Source: Caballeronia zhejiangensis (GTDB lineage: Bacteria; Pseudomonadota; Gammaproteobacteria; Burkholderiales; Burkholderiaceae). Taken from it: a stretch of DNA of 64,000 nt. Made by a program: the position numbers and the translations under genes. The first letter of the stretch is position 1. The number at the start of each line of letters is the position of its first letter. The stretch spans positions 1 through 64,000 of the forward strand of contig NZ_JFHD01000017.1 of the NCBI RefSeq assembly GCF_000698575.1, in the 5' to 3' direction. Shown here piece after piece: positions 44,607 to 54,133 of this stretch. The notes beneath the pieces are model-generated. The model saw only the letters and a program-made list of their open reading frames with translations, was not told the origin of the DNA and did not search any database.

Positions 44607-45377
44607 CTATGCGGGCTTCGACGCTTCCTTCGCGAGTTCTGCGAGCCACGCCTCATCAGCACGGCTCAACATCTTGCTGCGACGCGCCCGCTCGATCAGA
44701 TCGGGCCGCTTGTTGAATGTGTTGCGCAATGCTTCGCGCCTGCGCCAGGCGTCGATTTCCTTGTGATGGCCGCCGAGCAGCACATCGGGAACGCGCACGC
44801 CGTCGTACTCTTCCGGACGCGTGTAGTGCGGGCAATCGAGCAGCACATCGACGAAACTGTCCTGCACCGCCGATTGCGCGTCGTTCAGCACACCCGGCAA
44901 CTGACGCACTACGGCGTCCATCAGCGCCATGGCGGGGAGTTCTCCGCCGGACAGCACGAAGTCGCCGAGGCTCACTTCTTCGTCCACTTCACGGTCGATC
45001 AGGCGCTGATCGATCGCTTCGTAACGGCCGCACAGCAATACGAGACCGGGTTCCTGCGCGAATCGCATCACGCGATCGTGATCCAGCTTCGCACCTTGCG
45101 GCGACATCATCACGACGCGCGTCGACGTGATGCCCTGCTCGCGCTGCGCAGCCTTCGCCGCGTGGATCGCGTCTTCCAGCGGGCGCGCCAGCATGACCAT
45201 GCCGGGGCCGCCGCCGTAAGGGCGATCGTCGACGGTGCGGTAGTTGTCCGTGGTGAAATCGCGCGGATTCCACGTGCGCAGACCGAACCGCTCCTGCTTC
45301 ACCGCCCGGCTGGTGATGCCCCAGTCGGTCAGCGCGCGAAACATTTCGGGAAAGAGCGTCACGACATCGAACTGCAT
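44607..45377 (-). CDS. trmD: tRNA (guanine37-N1)-methyltransferase TrmD
   Basis: Methylates G37 of tRNAs reading CNN-type codons, preventing frameshifts. 256 residues; the trefoil-knot SAM site is visible in [53 protein letters not shown], and the N-terminal [13 protein letters not shown] is canonical. An GGAGAGAGCG ribosome binding site precedes the ATG. Between rimM and rplS in the operon. Confidence 0.97.
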   Translation of the reverse strand: MQFDVVTLFPEMFRALTDWGITSRAVKQERFGLRTWNPRDFTTDNYRTVDDRPYGGGPGMVMLARPLEDAIHAAKAAQREQGITSTRVVMMSPQGAKLDHDRVMRFAQEPGLVLLCGRYEAIDQRLIDREVDEEVSLGDFVLSGGELPAMALMDAVVRQLPGVLNDAQSAVQDSFVDVLLDCPHYTRPEEYDGVRVPDVLLGGHHKEIDAWRRREALRNTFNKRPDLIERARRSKMLSRADEAWLAELAKEASKPA

Positions 45378-45402
45378 CGCTCTCTCCGTAACGTGCCGAT
45401 GT

Positions 45403-46149
45403 TCAATAATCGGCGTCCCAGTCGACGACGATACGCTTCGCCGCCCGGTCCACCGTCTTCACATATACGCCGACGAACGGAATGAGCCGCTCGCCGGTGA
45501 CGGGCGCGCCGTCCTTGTTCGTATCCGGATACTCGATCCGCAGAATGGAATGCGCGCCGTTGTCGATCAGATCGGCGACGCGACCAAGCGCAACGCCAGC
45601 TTCATTTTCGACATCGAGGCCGATCAGATCGACCCAGTAGAATTCGTCGTCGCTGTCGAGCTTCGGGAAATCGCCACGCGCGATATTCACCGTATGGCCC
45701 TTCAGCGCGAGCGCCGCATCGCGGTCATCGCAGCCGGCCAGACGCGCGACGATGGTATCGGCGTGCACTTTCGACTGCAGGCAGCGCGCGGACTTGCGAT
45801 CGCGGCCTTTGACGAGCCACCAGCGTTTGGCGCTCAGCAGCGCGTCGCCGCCCTGCTTGCCGTTCGCGTGCGGAACGATCTTGACCCAACCCTTCAGACC
45901 GTACGCATCGGCGATAAAACCGACTTCGACGGCGTCTTCGGGCAAAGCCTCGACCCGCTCGATTGCGGCTTCCGGCTGAATGCTGCCTTTATCGCTGCCT
46001 TTGTTGCTACCCGAAACGTCGCCCGCCACGCGGCGCGCGCCCGGCTTGCGGACGAACGCGCCAAACGTGGCGGAACTTTCATCTTGCCCCGGCTTCGTTC
46101 GGCCGATGTTTTCCGATGCGCGGCCGGATTCAGAATCGCGCGCGGACAT
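45403..46149 (-). CDS. rimM: Ribosome maturation factor RimM
   Basis: 16S 3'-domain assembly factor that binds S19. 248 residues, of which the first 70 are a non-conserved hydrophilic extension ([20 protein letters not shown]...); the RimM N-domain begins at [22 protein letters not shown] and the PRC-barrel follows with [12 protein letters not shown] and [13 protein letters not shown]. The extension is longer than in enteric RimM, and an internal start cannot be excluded. Confidence 0.94.
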   Translation of the reverse strand: MSARDSESGRASENIGRTKPGQDESSATFGAFVRKPGARRVAGDVSGSNKGSDKGSIQPEAAIERVEALPEDAVEVGFIADAYGLKGWVKIVPHANGKQGGDALLSAKRWWLVKGRDRKSARCLQSKVHADTIVARLAGCDDRDAALALKGHTVNIARGDFPKLDSDDEFYWVDLIGLDVENEAGVALGRVADLIDNGAHSILRIEYPDTNKDGAPVTGERLIPFVGVYVKTVDRAAKRIVVDWDADY

Positions 46150-46203
46150 CGGCGAACCTTTGGGCAGGTTTCGAGCGTTTACTACAGCGTCGGCTCAGCG
46201 AAC

Positions 46204-46458
46204 TCAAGCAGCCGGCTGGGCTTGCTGAGCTTGCTTGACCAGACGCTCGACGGTCGGCGACAGTTGCGCGCCAACGCCTTGCCAGTACGTCAGGCGATCT
46301 TGCGCGATGCGCAGCGATTCGCCCTTGGTCGCGACCGGGTTGTAGAAACCCACGCGCTCGATGAAGCGGCCGTCACGGCGGCTACGCGAGTCGGTTGCGA
46401 CGATGTTGTAGAACGGGCGCTTCTTCGAGCCGCCACGAGCCAAGCGGATGATGACCAT
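46204..46458 (-). CDS. rpsP: 30S ribosomal protein S16
   Basis: 84 residues, [41 protein letters not shown] being diagnostic. The frame is open upstream to 46536, but S16 begins at the ATG at 46458. First gene of the operon, behind a strong promoter. Confidence 0.98.
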   Translation of the reverse strand: MVIIRLARGGSKKRPFYNIVATDSRSRRDGRFIERVGFYNPVATKGESLRIAQDRLTYWQGVGAQLSPTVERLVKQAQQAQPAA

Positions 46459-46503
46459 GCTGAAATCCTTGAAAACCGGGGTTCGGAACAACGAGAACAG
46501 GCG

Positions 46504-46532
46504 ATTATAGCCGGATTCCGACGCCCTAACAA
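46504..46532 (-). promoter_or_regulatory. Sigma70 promoter of rpsP-rimM-trmD-rplS
   Basis: Minus-strand TTGTTA (46532-46527), 17-bp spacer, TATAAT (46509-46504), about 46 bp upstream of rpsP. Perfect -10 and spacing. Confidence 0.85.
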
Positions 46533-46698
46533 ACACTTAACGCATTTTTTGCATGTGACGCCAAGTTCGGCAAGAATTCGGCGCGTTGCCAGATACCGGA
46601 AATCACGCCGATGCGGCAACGTGCCATGGGCGGCGTGCTCAGCGGAAGGCGTAAAATGTCAGACCGGCGTCCGCCTCAATCCACCACCGCTTTCGCTG

Positions 46699-47202
46699 AT
46701 GACTTCCTCGTCCGTCGCCACGCAATCCGGCTCCAAGCCGGCCGGCAAGCAGGTTCCGCCATACTTCCGCTCGAAAACGCTGACCGCCGCGCTGGCGTTC
46801 CTGTTCGGCTATATCGGACTGCATCGCTTCTACCTCTATGGAATGCGCGACAAGTACGGCTGGGCGCATATCGTCGGTATCGTAATGGGTGCGTTCGGCT
46901 ATCTGCTGCTCGCCGAAACGGAGCGCACGTCGATTCTCGGCTGGGCGCTGGCGTTTCCCGGGTCAATCTCGCTGCTTGCGGCTTTCCTCTCCGCGCTCGT
47001 CTACGGCCTGCGCCCGGACGCCAAGTGGGACGCGCAGTTCAACGCGCACACGGGACGCGAAAGCCGCTCCGGTTGGACCGTGATCTTCGTCGTGATCTTT
47101 TCGCTGCTGATCGGCGCATTTCTGCTGATGACCGGTCTCGCGCTCACGTTCCAGACTTATTTCGAAGGCCAGGTCGAAGCCGCGAAGACTTTGTCGCAAT
47201 AG
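46699..47202 (+). CDS. TM2-domain membrane protein
   Basis: 167 residues. A short polar N-terminus precedes the TM2 module (SKTLTAALAFLFGYIGLHRFYLYGMRDKYGWAHIVG), followed by further hydrophobic helices, for four in all, and an acidic end. TM2 proteins are small membrane proteins of uncertain role. The ATG at 46699 fits; the frame is open for kilobases upstream, which is coincidental. Ends 4 bp from the convergent radical SAM gene. Confidence 0.85.
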   Translation: MTSSSVATQSGSKPAGKQVPPYFRSKTLTAALAFLFGYIGLHRFYLYGMRDKYGWAHIVGIVMGAFGYLLLAETERTSILGWALAFPGSISLLAAFLSALVYGLRPDAKWDAQFNAHTGRESRSGWTVIFVVIFSLLIGAFLLMTGLALTFQTYFEGQVEAAKTLSQ

Positions 47203-47206
47203 AACG

Positions 47207-48334
47207 TCAGAACAAATCGAGCTGCGGGCTCGCCGGCGGCGGCGGCCGTTTCGCCGGTCGCTGAAACTCGGACATATCGAGAATCCCGCGCTGTCTTGCA
47301 TTAAGCCCAAGACGTTTCGTCGCCTTCTGAAAGCGCTGTTTCAGCATGTCGGCCCAAAGGCCCTCGCCTTTCATGCGCTTCGAGAAATCCGAGTCGTAAT
47401 CCTTGCCGCCGCGCATATCGCGCACGCGGCTCATCACGCGGTCCGCGCGGTCGGGAAAATGCGCGGCGAGCCAATCCTTGAAGAGCGGCGCGACTTCCCA
47501 TGGCAGACGCAGCACGATGTAGCTCGCGGTCGTCGCGCCCGCCTCTGCGCACGCTTCCAGCACGCGCTCCAAGTCCGGCTCGGTCACGAACGGAATGACC
47601 GGCGCGATGCTCACGCCCACTGGGATGCCCGCCTCCGCGAGCGTGCGAATCGTGCGCAGACGCCGCGAAGGTGTGGCCGCGCGCGGTTCGAGCGTGCGCG
47701 CGATATCGGCATCGAGCGTGGTGACTGTGATCGCCGCCATCATCTGGCCGCGTTCGGCCATCGGCGCGAGCAGGTCTATGTCGCGCTCGATCAGGGAGCT
47801 CTTCGTGATCGCCGCGAACGGATGGCCGCAGTCGTGCAGCATCTGAATGACGCGCCGCGTGAGTTGCAGATCCCGTTCGACCGGCTGATACGCGTCGGTG
47901 TTGACGCCGAGCGCGATCGGCTCGGGCTCGTAGTTCGGCTTCGCCAGTTCGCGTTCGAGCAATTCGGGCGCGTTGATCTTCGCGTAAATGCGGCTTTCGA
48001 AATCGAGGCCGGGCGACAGTCCGAGATAGCTGTGCGTCGGACGAGCGAAACAGTAGATGCAGCCGTGTTCGCATCCGCGATAGGGATTGAGCGATACGGA
48101 GAACGGAATGTCCGGCGAACTGTTGCGCGTGAGGATGGTTTTGGCGCGCTCTTCGAACACCTGCGTGCGCAGCGGCGGCGCGCTCTCGTCCTCGGCATCC
48201 GCGGCGTTCAGCCAGCCGTCGTCGACGCGCTCGCGCTCGTCCTTCTCGTAGCGGCCCTGGATGTTCGTGACCGCGCCGCGCCCCTTCAACGGAGCGGGCG
48301 GCGCGACGGGATATTCACGATCCGGCGATGACAT
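47207..48334 (-). CDS. PA0069-family radical SAM protein (SPL-like)
   Basis: 375 residues of the PA0069 / Rv2578c-like radical SAM family related to spore photoproduct lyase. The SAM cluster is CEHGCIYCFARPTHSYLG (Cys-x3-Cys-x2-Cys); other landmarks are TNTDAYQPVERDLQLTRRV-like GVNTDAYQPVERDL and SIAPVIPFVTEPDLERVLEACAEAG. The ATG at 48334 (MSSPDREYPV) lies just downstream of a consensus LexA box; the frame upstream is not coding. The P. aeruginosa relative PA0069 was reported in the LexA regulon, as I recall, so a DNA-repair-linked role is plausible but substrate is unknown. Confidence 0.9.
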   Translation of the reverse strand: MSSPDREYPVAPPAPLKGRGAVTNIQGRYEKDERERVDDGWLNAADAEDESAPPLRTQVFEERAKTILTRNSSPDIPFSVSLNPYRGCEHGCIYCFARPTHSYLGLSPGLDFESRIYAKINAPELLERELAKPNYEPEPIALGVNTDAYQPVERDLQLTRRVIQMLHDCGHPFAAITKSSLIERDIDLLAPMAERGQMMAAITVTTLDADIARTLEPRAATPSRRLRTIRTLAEAGIPVGVSIAPVIPFVTEPDLERVLEACAEAGATTASYIVLRLPWEVAPLFKDWLAAHFPDRADRVMSRVRDMRGGKDYDSDFSKRMKGEGLWADMLKQRFQKATKRLGLNARQRGILDMSEFQRPAKRPPPPASPQLDLF

Positions 48335-48357
48335 TTGCGACAAAATCCAACGATTGA

Positions 48358-48377
48358 TACTGTACAAATATACAGCA
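48358..48377 (-). promoter_or_regulatory. LexA SOS box upstream of the radical SAM gene
   Basis: TACTGTACAAATATACAGCA matches 17 of 20 positions of TACTGTATATATATACAGTA, with both CTGT and ACAG half-sites intact. It lies 24-43 bp upstream of the start codon, where it would overlap the promoter. Confidence 0.85.
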
Positions 48378-48402
48378 TCGACGTTTCGTCGCAAGCGAAA
48401 AA

Positions 48403-48891
48403 TCACGTCTCGACGAGAATCTTCAGCGTCTCCTTGATCTCCTCCATCACCACATAGCTCTTCGACTGAACCGCGCCCGGCAGTTGCAACAGGATGTCGC
48501 CGAGCAGCTTGCGATAGTCCGCCATTTCGCCGATCCGCGCCTTGATCAGATAGTCGAAATCGCCCGACACGAGATGACACTCGAGCACTTCGGGAATCTT
48601 CTGCACTTCGCGCCGGAACTGCTCGAACATGTTGCCGCTTTTGTGATCCAGCGTGATCTCGACGAACACGAGCAGCGCCGCGCCGAGTTCAGTCGGATTC
48701 ACGCGCGCGTAATAGCCGACGATGACGCCGTCGCGCTCCATGCGTTTCACGCGCTCGATACACGGCGTCACGGACAATCCGACGCGCTCCGCCAGATCCT
48801 TCATCGCGATGCGGCCGTCCTCCTGAAGGATGTTCAAGATCTTGTGGTCGAGCTTGTCGAGCGTGCGGACCGGATTTCGCTGCGTTCGCAT
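48403..48891 (-). CDS. Lrp/AsnC family transcriptional regulator
   Basis: 162 residues: N-terminal HTH (LDHKILNILQEDGRIAMKDLAERVGLSVTPCIERVKRMERDG) and C-terminal RAM ligand domain (VFVEITLDHKSG, VLECHLVSGDFDYLIKARI). It is divergent from dadA across a 132-bp AT-rich intergenic region, so it probably senses an amino acid and controls D-amino acid dehydrogenase; close in type to Lrp of other proteobacteria. Confidence 0.93.
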   Translation of the reverse strand: MRTQRNPVRTLDKLDHKILNILQEDGRIAMKDLAERVGLSVTPCIERVKRMERDGVIVGYYARVNPTELGAALLVFVEITLDHKSGNMFEQFRREVQKIPEVLECHLVSGDFDYLIKARIGEMADYRKLLGDILLQLPGAVQSKSYVVMEEIKETLKILVET

Positions 48892-49023
48892 TTCTTTTTC
48901 CTAAAAATCGACCAAATACAATAACTAAAACTGCTTTGATCTCAATACTATAGGCGATAACACTAGACGGACAGCGTGTCGCAGGTTTGGCCGGCTGTCC
49001 AGCGAAATCGAATTGGAGATCAC

Positions 49024-50316
49024 ATGCGAATCGTTATTCTCGGAAGCGGCGTCGTCGGCGTGACGAGCGCGTATTACCTTGCTCGCGCCGGCCACGAAGT
49101 CACGGTCATCGATCGCGAAGCCGGGCCCGCGCTCGAAACGAGTTTCGCGAACGCCGGACAGATCTCTCCCGGTTATGCATCGCCGTGGGCCGCGCCGGGC
49201 GTGCCGCTCAAAGCCGTGAAGTGGATGTTCGAAAAGCACGCGCCGCTCGCGATCCGCCTCGACGGCACGATGAATCAGTTGCAATGGATGTGGCAAATGC
49301 TGCGTAACTGCACGCAAGATCGCTACACGGTGAACAAGGGCCGCATGGTCCGCCTCGCCGAATACAGCCGCGACTGCCTGCAGGCGCTGCGCGCGGACAC
49401 GGGCATTTCCTATGAAGGCCGCACGGGGGGCACGCTGCAACTGTTCCGTACGCAGCAGCAATTCGATGGCGCGGGCAAGGACATCGCCGTGCTGAAAGAC
49501 GCGAACGTGCCGTTCGAGCTGCTCACCGCCGACGAACTCAAGAAGGCCGAACCCGCGCTCGCCGCCGTGTCGCACAAGCTGACGGGCGGTCTGCGTCTGC
49601 CGAACGATGAAACCGGCGACTGCCAGATGTTCACCACGCGGCTCGCCGCAATGGCCGAAGCGCTCGGCGTCAAGTTCCGCTACAACACGTCGATCGACGC
49701 GCTCGCCGTCGCGAATGGCCGCATCGCCGGCGTGCAGTGCGGCAAGGAACTGGTGACGGCGGATTCGTACGTCGTCGCGCTCGGCTCGTATTCGCCGAAA
49801 CTGCTCGGCGATCTCGTCAAGATTCCGGTCTATCCGCTGAAGGGCTATTCGATTACCGCGCCGATCGTCGATGCGAACCGCGCGCCTGTGTCGACCGTGC
49901 TCGACGAAACGTACAAGATCGCGATCACGCGTTTCGACGACCGCATCCGCGTGGGCGGCATGGCGGAAATTGTCGGATACGACAAGAAGCTGAAAGCGGC
50001 GCGTCGCGAAACGCTCGAAATGTGCGTGAACGACCTCTTCCCGGGCGGCGGCGACACCACGAACGCCACGTTCTGGACCGGCCTGCGCCCGATGACGCCT
50101 GACGGCACGCCGATCGTCGGCCGCACGCCGGTGCCGAACCTGTTCCTGAACACGGGCCACGGCACGCTCGGCTGGACGATGTCGTGCGGCTCCGGCCAAT
50201 TGCTCGCCGATCTCATGTCCGGCAAGCAGCCCGCGATCCGCGCGGACGACCTTTCGGTGCATCGCTATTTCGGCGACGTCGGCGTGAAGACGCGTCCGGG
50301 ATACGCGAACGCGTAA
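49024..50316 (+). CDS. dadA: D-amino acid dehydrogenase DadA
   Basis: FAD-dependent membrane-associated enzyme that oxidises D-amino acids, mainly D-alanine, to 2-oxo acids and feeds electrons to the respiratory chain. 430 residues: the FAD motif [25 protein letters not shown] is at residues 7-31, and the C-terminal [34 protein letters not shown] is conserved in DAO enzymes. An ATTGGAGATC ribosome binding site precedes the ATG at 49024. Paired divergently with the Lrp regulator. Confidence 0.94.
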   Translation: MRIVILGSGVVGVTSAYYLARAGHEVTVIDREAGPALETSFANAGQISPGYASPWAAPGVPLKAVKWMFEKHAPLAIRLDGTMNQLQWMWQMLRNCTQDRYTVNKGRMVRLAEYSRDCLQALRADTGISYEGRTGGTLQLFRTQQQFDGAGKDIAVLKDANVPFELLTADELKKAEPALAAVSHKLTGGLRLPNDETGDCQMFTTRLAAMAEALGVKFRYNTSIDALAVANGRIAGVQCGKELVTADSYVVALGSYSPKLLGDLVKIPVYPLKGYSITAPIVDANRAPVSTVLDETYKIAITRFDDRIRVGGMAEIVGYDKKLKAARRETLEMCVNDLFPGGGDTTNATFWTGLRPMTPDGTPIVGRTPVPNLFLNTGHGTLGWTMSCGSGQLLADLMSGKQPAIRADDLSVHRYFGDVGVKTRPGYANA

Positions 50317-50342
50317 TTCGCGTTGTCGCATCAAAGCAAAGC

Positions 50343-50369
50343 AAAGGCGCCTTCGATGAAGGCGCTTTG
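50343..50369. terminator. Bidirectional terminator between dadA and the acyl-CoA dehydrogenase gene
   Basis: GCGCCTTC / GAAGGCGC stem with loop GAT, A-rich on the left and T-rich on the right, lying between two convergent genes. Confidence 0.75.
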
Positions 50370-50375
50370 TCGTTT

Positions 50376-52166
50376 CTAGAACTGATCTTCGCTGAGTGCG
50401 AGCACCCCTTCCCCGCCGTTCGCGCTGACGATGGACGCCTCGATCCCAGGAGCCAGCGACAGAATGTGCTCCGCGAAAAACTCGGCTGTCGCGATCTTCG
50501 CGGAATGAAAGCGCTCGTCTTCCGCGCGCTTCACCTGCGAGACGAGCATCGCGCGCGCCATCTGCCATCCGGACAACACGATGCCCGCAAGCCGCAGATA
50601 CGGCACGCTGCCCGCGAACACCGCGTTCGGGTCGCTCTTGAACTTCGCGACGATGAACTCGATCGCGCGCGCCAGCGACAGACTTCCCGCGCTCAAATGC
50701 CGATGCATCGACTTGAACGGCTTGCCATCCACTTCGGCGAGCGCGGCGATCGTCTGATCGATCTGCGCGAGCAGCGCTTGCGCCGCACGGCCACCATCGC
50801 GCACGGTCTTGCGGCCGACGAGGTCGTTCGCCTGAATCGCCGTCGTGCCTTCGTAGATCGGCAGAATGCGCGCATCGCGATAATGCTGCGCCGCGCCCGT
50901 CTCCTCGATGTAGCCCATGCCGCCATGCACCTGCACGCCGATACTCGCGACATCGACGGACATTTCCGTGGAAAAGCCCTTCACGATCGGCACGAGATAT
51001 TCGTAGATCGCCTGATGACTCTTCCTCGCGTCATCGTCCGGATGGCCGTGCGCGAGATCGCTGTGCGACGCTGCGACGTAGGCGAGCGCGCGGGCGCCTT
51101 CGGTGTAGGCGCGCATCGTCGAGAGCATGCGGCGCACGTCGGGGTGATGGATGATCGTCACCGGCTCCTTCGCGCTGCCATCGACGGGACGGCTCTGCAC
51201 GCGCTCCTTCGCGTACGCGACCGCCTGTTGATACGCGCGCTCGGCGATCGCGACACCCTGCATGCCGACCGCAAAACGCGCCGCGTTCATCATGATGAAC
51301 ATGTATTCGAGGCCGCGATTCGCCTCGCCGATCAGATACCCGGTCGCCCCGCCGTGATCGCCGTATTGCAGCACGGCCGTCGGGCTCGCCTTGATGCCGA
51401 GCTTGTGCTCGATCGACACGCAATGCACGTCGTTGCGCTCGCCGAGCGAGCCGTCGTCATTGACGAGGAACTTCGGCACGAGAAAGAGCGAGATGCCTTT
51501 CACGCCCTCGGGCGCATCGGGCGTGCGCGCGAGCACGAGATGGACGATGTTCTTCGCCATGTCGTGTTCGCCGTACGTGATGAAGATTTTCGTGCCGAAG
51601 ACCTTGTACGTGCCATCGCCCTGCGGCTCGGCCCGCGTGCGCACGAGCGCGAGATCGGAACCCGCCTGCGGCTCGGTGAGGTTCATCGTGCCGGTCCATT
51701 CGCCGCCGATGAACTTCGGCAGATAGCGCGCCTTCTGCTCGTCGCTGCCGGCGGTGAGGAGCGCCTCGATTGCACCGTCGGTGAGCAGCGGGCACAGCGC
51801 GAAAGAGAGATTCGCCGAGTTGAGCGCTTCGATGCACGGCGTCGCGATGAGCTTCGGCAAGCCCTGTCCGCCGAAGTCCGCCGGATGCACGACGCCTTGC
51901 CAGCCGCCTTCCGCGAACTGGCGGAACGCGTTCTTGAAGCCGGGCGTCGTCGTGACGTCGCCGTTCGCCCAGGCGCTCGGATTGCGATCGCCTTCGACGT
52001 TCAGCGGCGCGATTACTTCGCCGCAAAAGCGCGCGGCTTCTTCGACGACGGCCTGCGCCGTATCGAAGCCCGCGTCTTCGTGACCGGGCAGCGCGGCGAT
52101 GCGGTCGATATCCGCCAGCTCCTTCACTACGAACAACATGTCCTTGACGGGTGCGCGATAGCTCAT
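50376..52166 (-). CDS. Acyl-CoA dehydrogenase (large, DmdC-like type)
   Basis: 596-residue flavoprotein of the acyl-CoA dehydrogenase superfamily that hands electrons to ETF. Signatures: MNLTEPQAGSDLALVRT, KIFITYGEHDM, the QVHGGMGYIEETGAAQHYRDARILPIYEGTTAIQANDLVGRK stretch with catalytic Glu, and a C-terminal extension absent from short-chain enzymes. Residue layout matches the DmdC-like/long ACAD group; the acyl substrate is unknown. Start at 52166 (MSYRAPVKDMLFVV). It follows etfBA on the same strand after a terminator. Confidence 0.92.
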   Translation of the reverse strand: MSYRAPVKDMLFVVKELADIDRIAALPGHEDAGFDTAQAVVEEAARFCGEVIAPLNVEGDRNPSAWANGDVTTTPGFKNAFRQFAEGGWQGVVHPADFGGQGLPKLIATPCIEALNSANLSFALCPLLTDGAIEALLTAGSDEQKARYLPKFIGGEWTGTMNLTEPQAGSDLALVRTRAEPQGDGTYKVFGTKIFITYGEHDMAKNIVHLVLARTPDAPEGVKGISLFLVPKFLVNDDGSLGERNDVHCVSIEHKLGIKASPTAVLQYGDHGGATGYLIGEANRGLEYMFIMMNAARFAVGMQGVAIAERAYQQAVAYAKERVQSRPVDGSAKEPVTIIHHPDVRRMLSTMRAYTEGARALAYVAASHSDLAHGHPDDDARKSHQAIYEYLVPIVKGFSTEMSVDVASIGVQVHGGMGYIEETGAAQHYRDARILPIYEGTTAIQANDLVGRKTVRDGGRAAQALLAQIDQTIAALAEVDGKPFKSMHRHLSAGSLSLARAIEFIVAKFKSDPNAVFAGSVPYLRLAGIVLSGWQMARAMLVSQVKRAEDERFHSAKIATAEFFAEHILSLAPGIEASIVSANGGEGVLALSEDQF

Positions 52167-52200
52167 CGTCCTGTCTCCTCCTGTTTCAATTTTCGGGTAC

Positions 52201-52232
52201 AAAAAAAGGGCGCAACGTTCGTCGCGCCCTTT
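52201..52232 (-). terminator. Terminator of etfBA
   Basis: GGGCGC (52208-52213) pairs with GCGCCC (52224-52229), extended by A7/TTT on the outside; on the minus strand the stem is followed by a T run. Confidence 0.85.
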
Positions 52233-52270
52233 CTTATTTTTGTGGTGAGTGTTCGACTCACATGGCGCGG

Positions 52271-53206
52271 TTAGCCGAGCTCTTTCACCAGTTCCGGCAC
52301 GACCGAGAACAGATCGCCGACGAGACCGTAATCGGCGACGCTGAAGATCGGCGCTTCGGGGTCTTTGTTGATCGCGACGATGACCTTCGAGTCTTTCATG
52401 CCGGCCAAGTGTTGAATCGCGCCCGAGATGCCGACTGCAACGTACAGTTGCGGCGCGACGATCTTGCCGGTTTGACCCACCTGAAAGTCGTTCGGGACAT
52501 AGCCGGCATCGACTGCCGCGCGCGATGCGCCCAGCGCCGCGCCGAGTTTGTCGGCGAGCGGTTCTAGCGTCTTCGTGTAGTTCTCGCCGCTGCCCAGACC
52601 ACGGCCACCCGACACGATGATGTGCGCGCTCGTCAGTTCCGGACGATCGAGCTTCGTCACTTCACGGCTCACGAACTGCGAGATGCCTGCATCGGCTGCG
52701 GCTTCGATCTTCTCGACCGCTGCGCTGCCGCCTTCCGCCGCAACCGGATCGAAGCCCGTCGCGCGAACGGTGATGACCTTGATCGCATCGCTCGATTGAA
52801 CCGTGGCGATGGCGTTGCCTGCGTAGATCGGGCGTTCGAAAGTATCGGCGCTATCGACGGCGGTGATGTCGCTGATTTGCGCGACATCCAAGTGTGCAGC
52901 GATACGCGGCGCGACGTTCTTACCGTACGCGGTCGCCGGAGCCAGAATGTGCGAATAATCCTTCGCGATGTTCAACACCGTAGCTTCGACGTTCTCCGCC
53001 AAGCCTTCAGCGAGTTGCGGCGCATCGGCGAGCAGCACTTTCGAAACGCCCGCGATCTTCGCCGCCGCATCCGCCGCGCCCTGCGCGTTCGATCCCGCGA
53101 TCAGCACATGCACATCGCCACCAATCTTCGATGCCGCCGCAACCGTGTTCAGCGTCGCTGCCTTGATCGACGCATTGTCGTGTTCTGCAATTACGAGAAT
53201 CGTCAT
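52271..53206 (-). CDS. etfA: Electron transfer flavoprotein, alpha subunit
   Basis: 311 residues. C-terminal FAD domain with the conserved VSGGRGLGSGENY and QVGQTGKIVAPQLYVAVGISGAIQHLAGM signatures. Two bases after etfB, encoded on the same mRNA. Accepts electrons from acyl-CoA dehydrogenases such as the one downstream and passes them to the ubiquinone pool. Confidence 0.97.
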   Translation of the reverse strand: MTILVIAEHDNASIKAATLNTVAAASKIGGDVHVLIAGSNAQGAADAAAKIAGVSKVLLADAPQLAEGLAENVEATVLNIAKDYSHILAPATAYGKNVAPRIAAHLDVAQISDITAVDSADTFERPIYAGNAIATVQSSDAIKVITVRATGFDPVAAEGGSAAVEKIEAAADAGISQFVSREVTKLDRPELTSAHIIVSGGRGLGSGENYTKTLEPLADKLGAALGASRAAVDAGYVPNDFQVGQTGKIVAPQLYVAVGISGAIQHLAGMKDSKVIVAINKDPEAPIFSVADYGLVGDLFSVVPELVKELG

Positions 53207-53208
53207 GT

Positions 53209-53958
53209 TCAGATCACCTTCGCTTCGGTTTTCAGTTTTTCGACCAGCGTCTTCACGTCGGGCACGGTGATGCCCGCGCTGCGCTTCGGCGGCTCGACGA
53301 CTTTCAGCGTCTTCAGACGCGGCGCGACATCGACGCCGAGATCGGCGGGCTTCACCGTCGTCAGCGGCTTCTTCTTCGCCTTCATGATGTTCGGCAGCGT
53401 CACGTAGCGCGGCTCGTTCAGACGCAGATCGGTCGTGACGACTGCGGGCAATTTCAGCGACAGCGTTTCGGCGCCGCCATCGACTTCGCGCGATACCGTG
53501 GCTTTGCCATCGGCAACGACGACCTTCGATGCGAACGTCGCTTGCGGCAGACCCGCCAGTGCAGCGAGCATCTGGCCGGTTTGATTCGAGTCGTCGTCGA
53601 TGGCCTGCTTGCCCAGGATGACGAGCTCAGGCTTCTCTTGATCGACCAATGCCTTCAGGATCTTCGCGACCGCCAGCGGCTGCAACTCATCGGCGGATTC
53701 GACCAGAATCGCGCGATCCGCACCGATCGCCAGCGCCGTCCGCAACGTTTCCTGACATTGCGTCACGCCGCACGATACGGCGATCACTTCCGTAGCAACA
53801 CCCGCTTCCTTCAGACGCACCGCCTCTTCCACGGCGATTTCGTCGAACGGGTTCATCGACATCTTCACGTTGGCGATATCGACACCCGTGTTATCCGATT
53901 TCACGCGGACCTTCACGTTGTAGTCGACCACGCGCTTGACTGGCACCAGAATTTTCAT
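53209..53958 (-). CDS. etfB: Electron transfer flavoprotein, beta subunit
   Basis: 249 residues starting [20 protein letters not shown]; the AMP-binding loop region [34 protein letters not shown] is conserved in EtfB. The start is the ATG at 53958. First gene of etfBA; a 12-bp palindrome lies about 120 bp upstream and overlaps a candidate promoter. Confidence 0.97.
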   Translation of the reverse strand: MKILVPVKRVVDYNVKVRVKSDNTGVDIANVKMSMNPFDEIAVEEAVRLKEAGVATEVIAVSCGVTQCQETLRTALAIGADRAILVESADELQPLAVAKILKALVDQEKPELVILGKQAIDDDSNQTGQMLAALAGLPQATFASKVVVADGKATVSREVDGGAETLSLKLPAVVTTDLRLNEPRYVTLPNIMKAKKKPLTTVKPADLGVDVAPRLKTLKVVEPPKRSAGITVPDVKTLVEKLKTEAKVI

Positions 53959-54072
53959 GCACACGCTCCAAAGTTACGATTACGTCAACCCAGCGCCATT
54001 ATACGAGTGGCGCGTAAGATCACCCCTCCGAAAGCGGGTGGGGTCGGCGATCGTGCAATAGGTATGAGCCGA

Positions 54073-54092
54073 ATTTTATCGAACGATCGTTC
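54073..54092 (-). promoter_or_regulatory. Palindrome and -10 element upstream of etfBA
   Basis: GAACGATCGTTC (54081-54092) is a perfect 12-bp palindrome adjoining a minus-strand -10-like TAAAAT (54078-54073). The layout suits a TetR-type repressor; FadP-like TetR proteins control fatty-acid oxidation genes including etf in betaproteobacteria, but I have not matched the motif. Confidence 0.5.
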
Positions 54093-54133
54093 TATTTATA
54101 TCCACGAAAACCCGAATCCGACCATGAAAACGA

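Noticed and set aside
45244-47202. A 652-codon plus-strand frame over trmD, rimM and rpsP.
   Set aside because: The strand opposite to a conserved ribosomal operon; only the last 167 codons form a protein-like TM2 sequence with its own ATG.
48334-48580. N-terminal extension of the radical SAM protein.
   Set aside because: It crosses a LexA box and part of the Lrp gene and has no similarity to the family.
48892-49023. Sigma28-like GGCGATAA at 48953 upstream of dadA.
   Set aside because: The sequence 11 bases upstream does not resemble a FliA -35.
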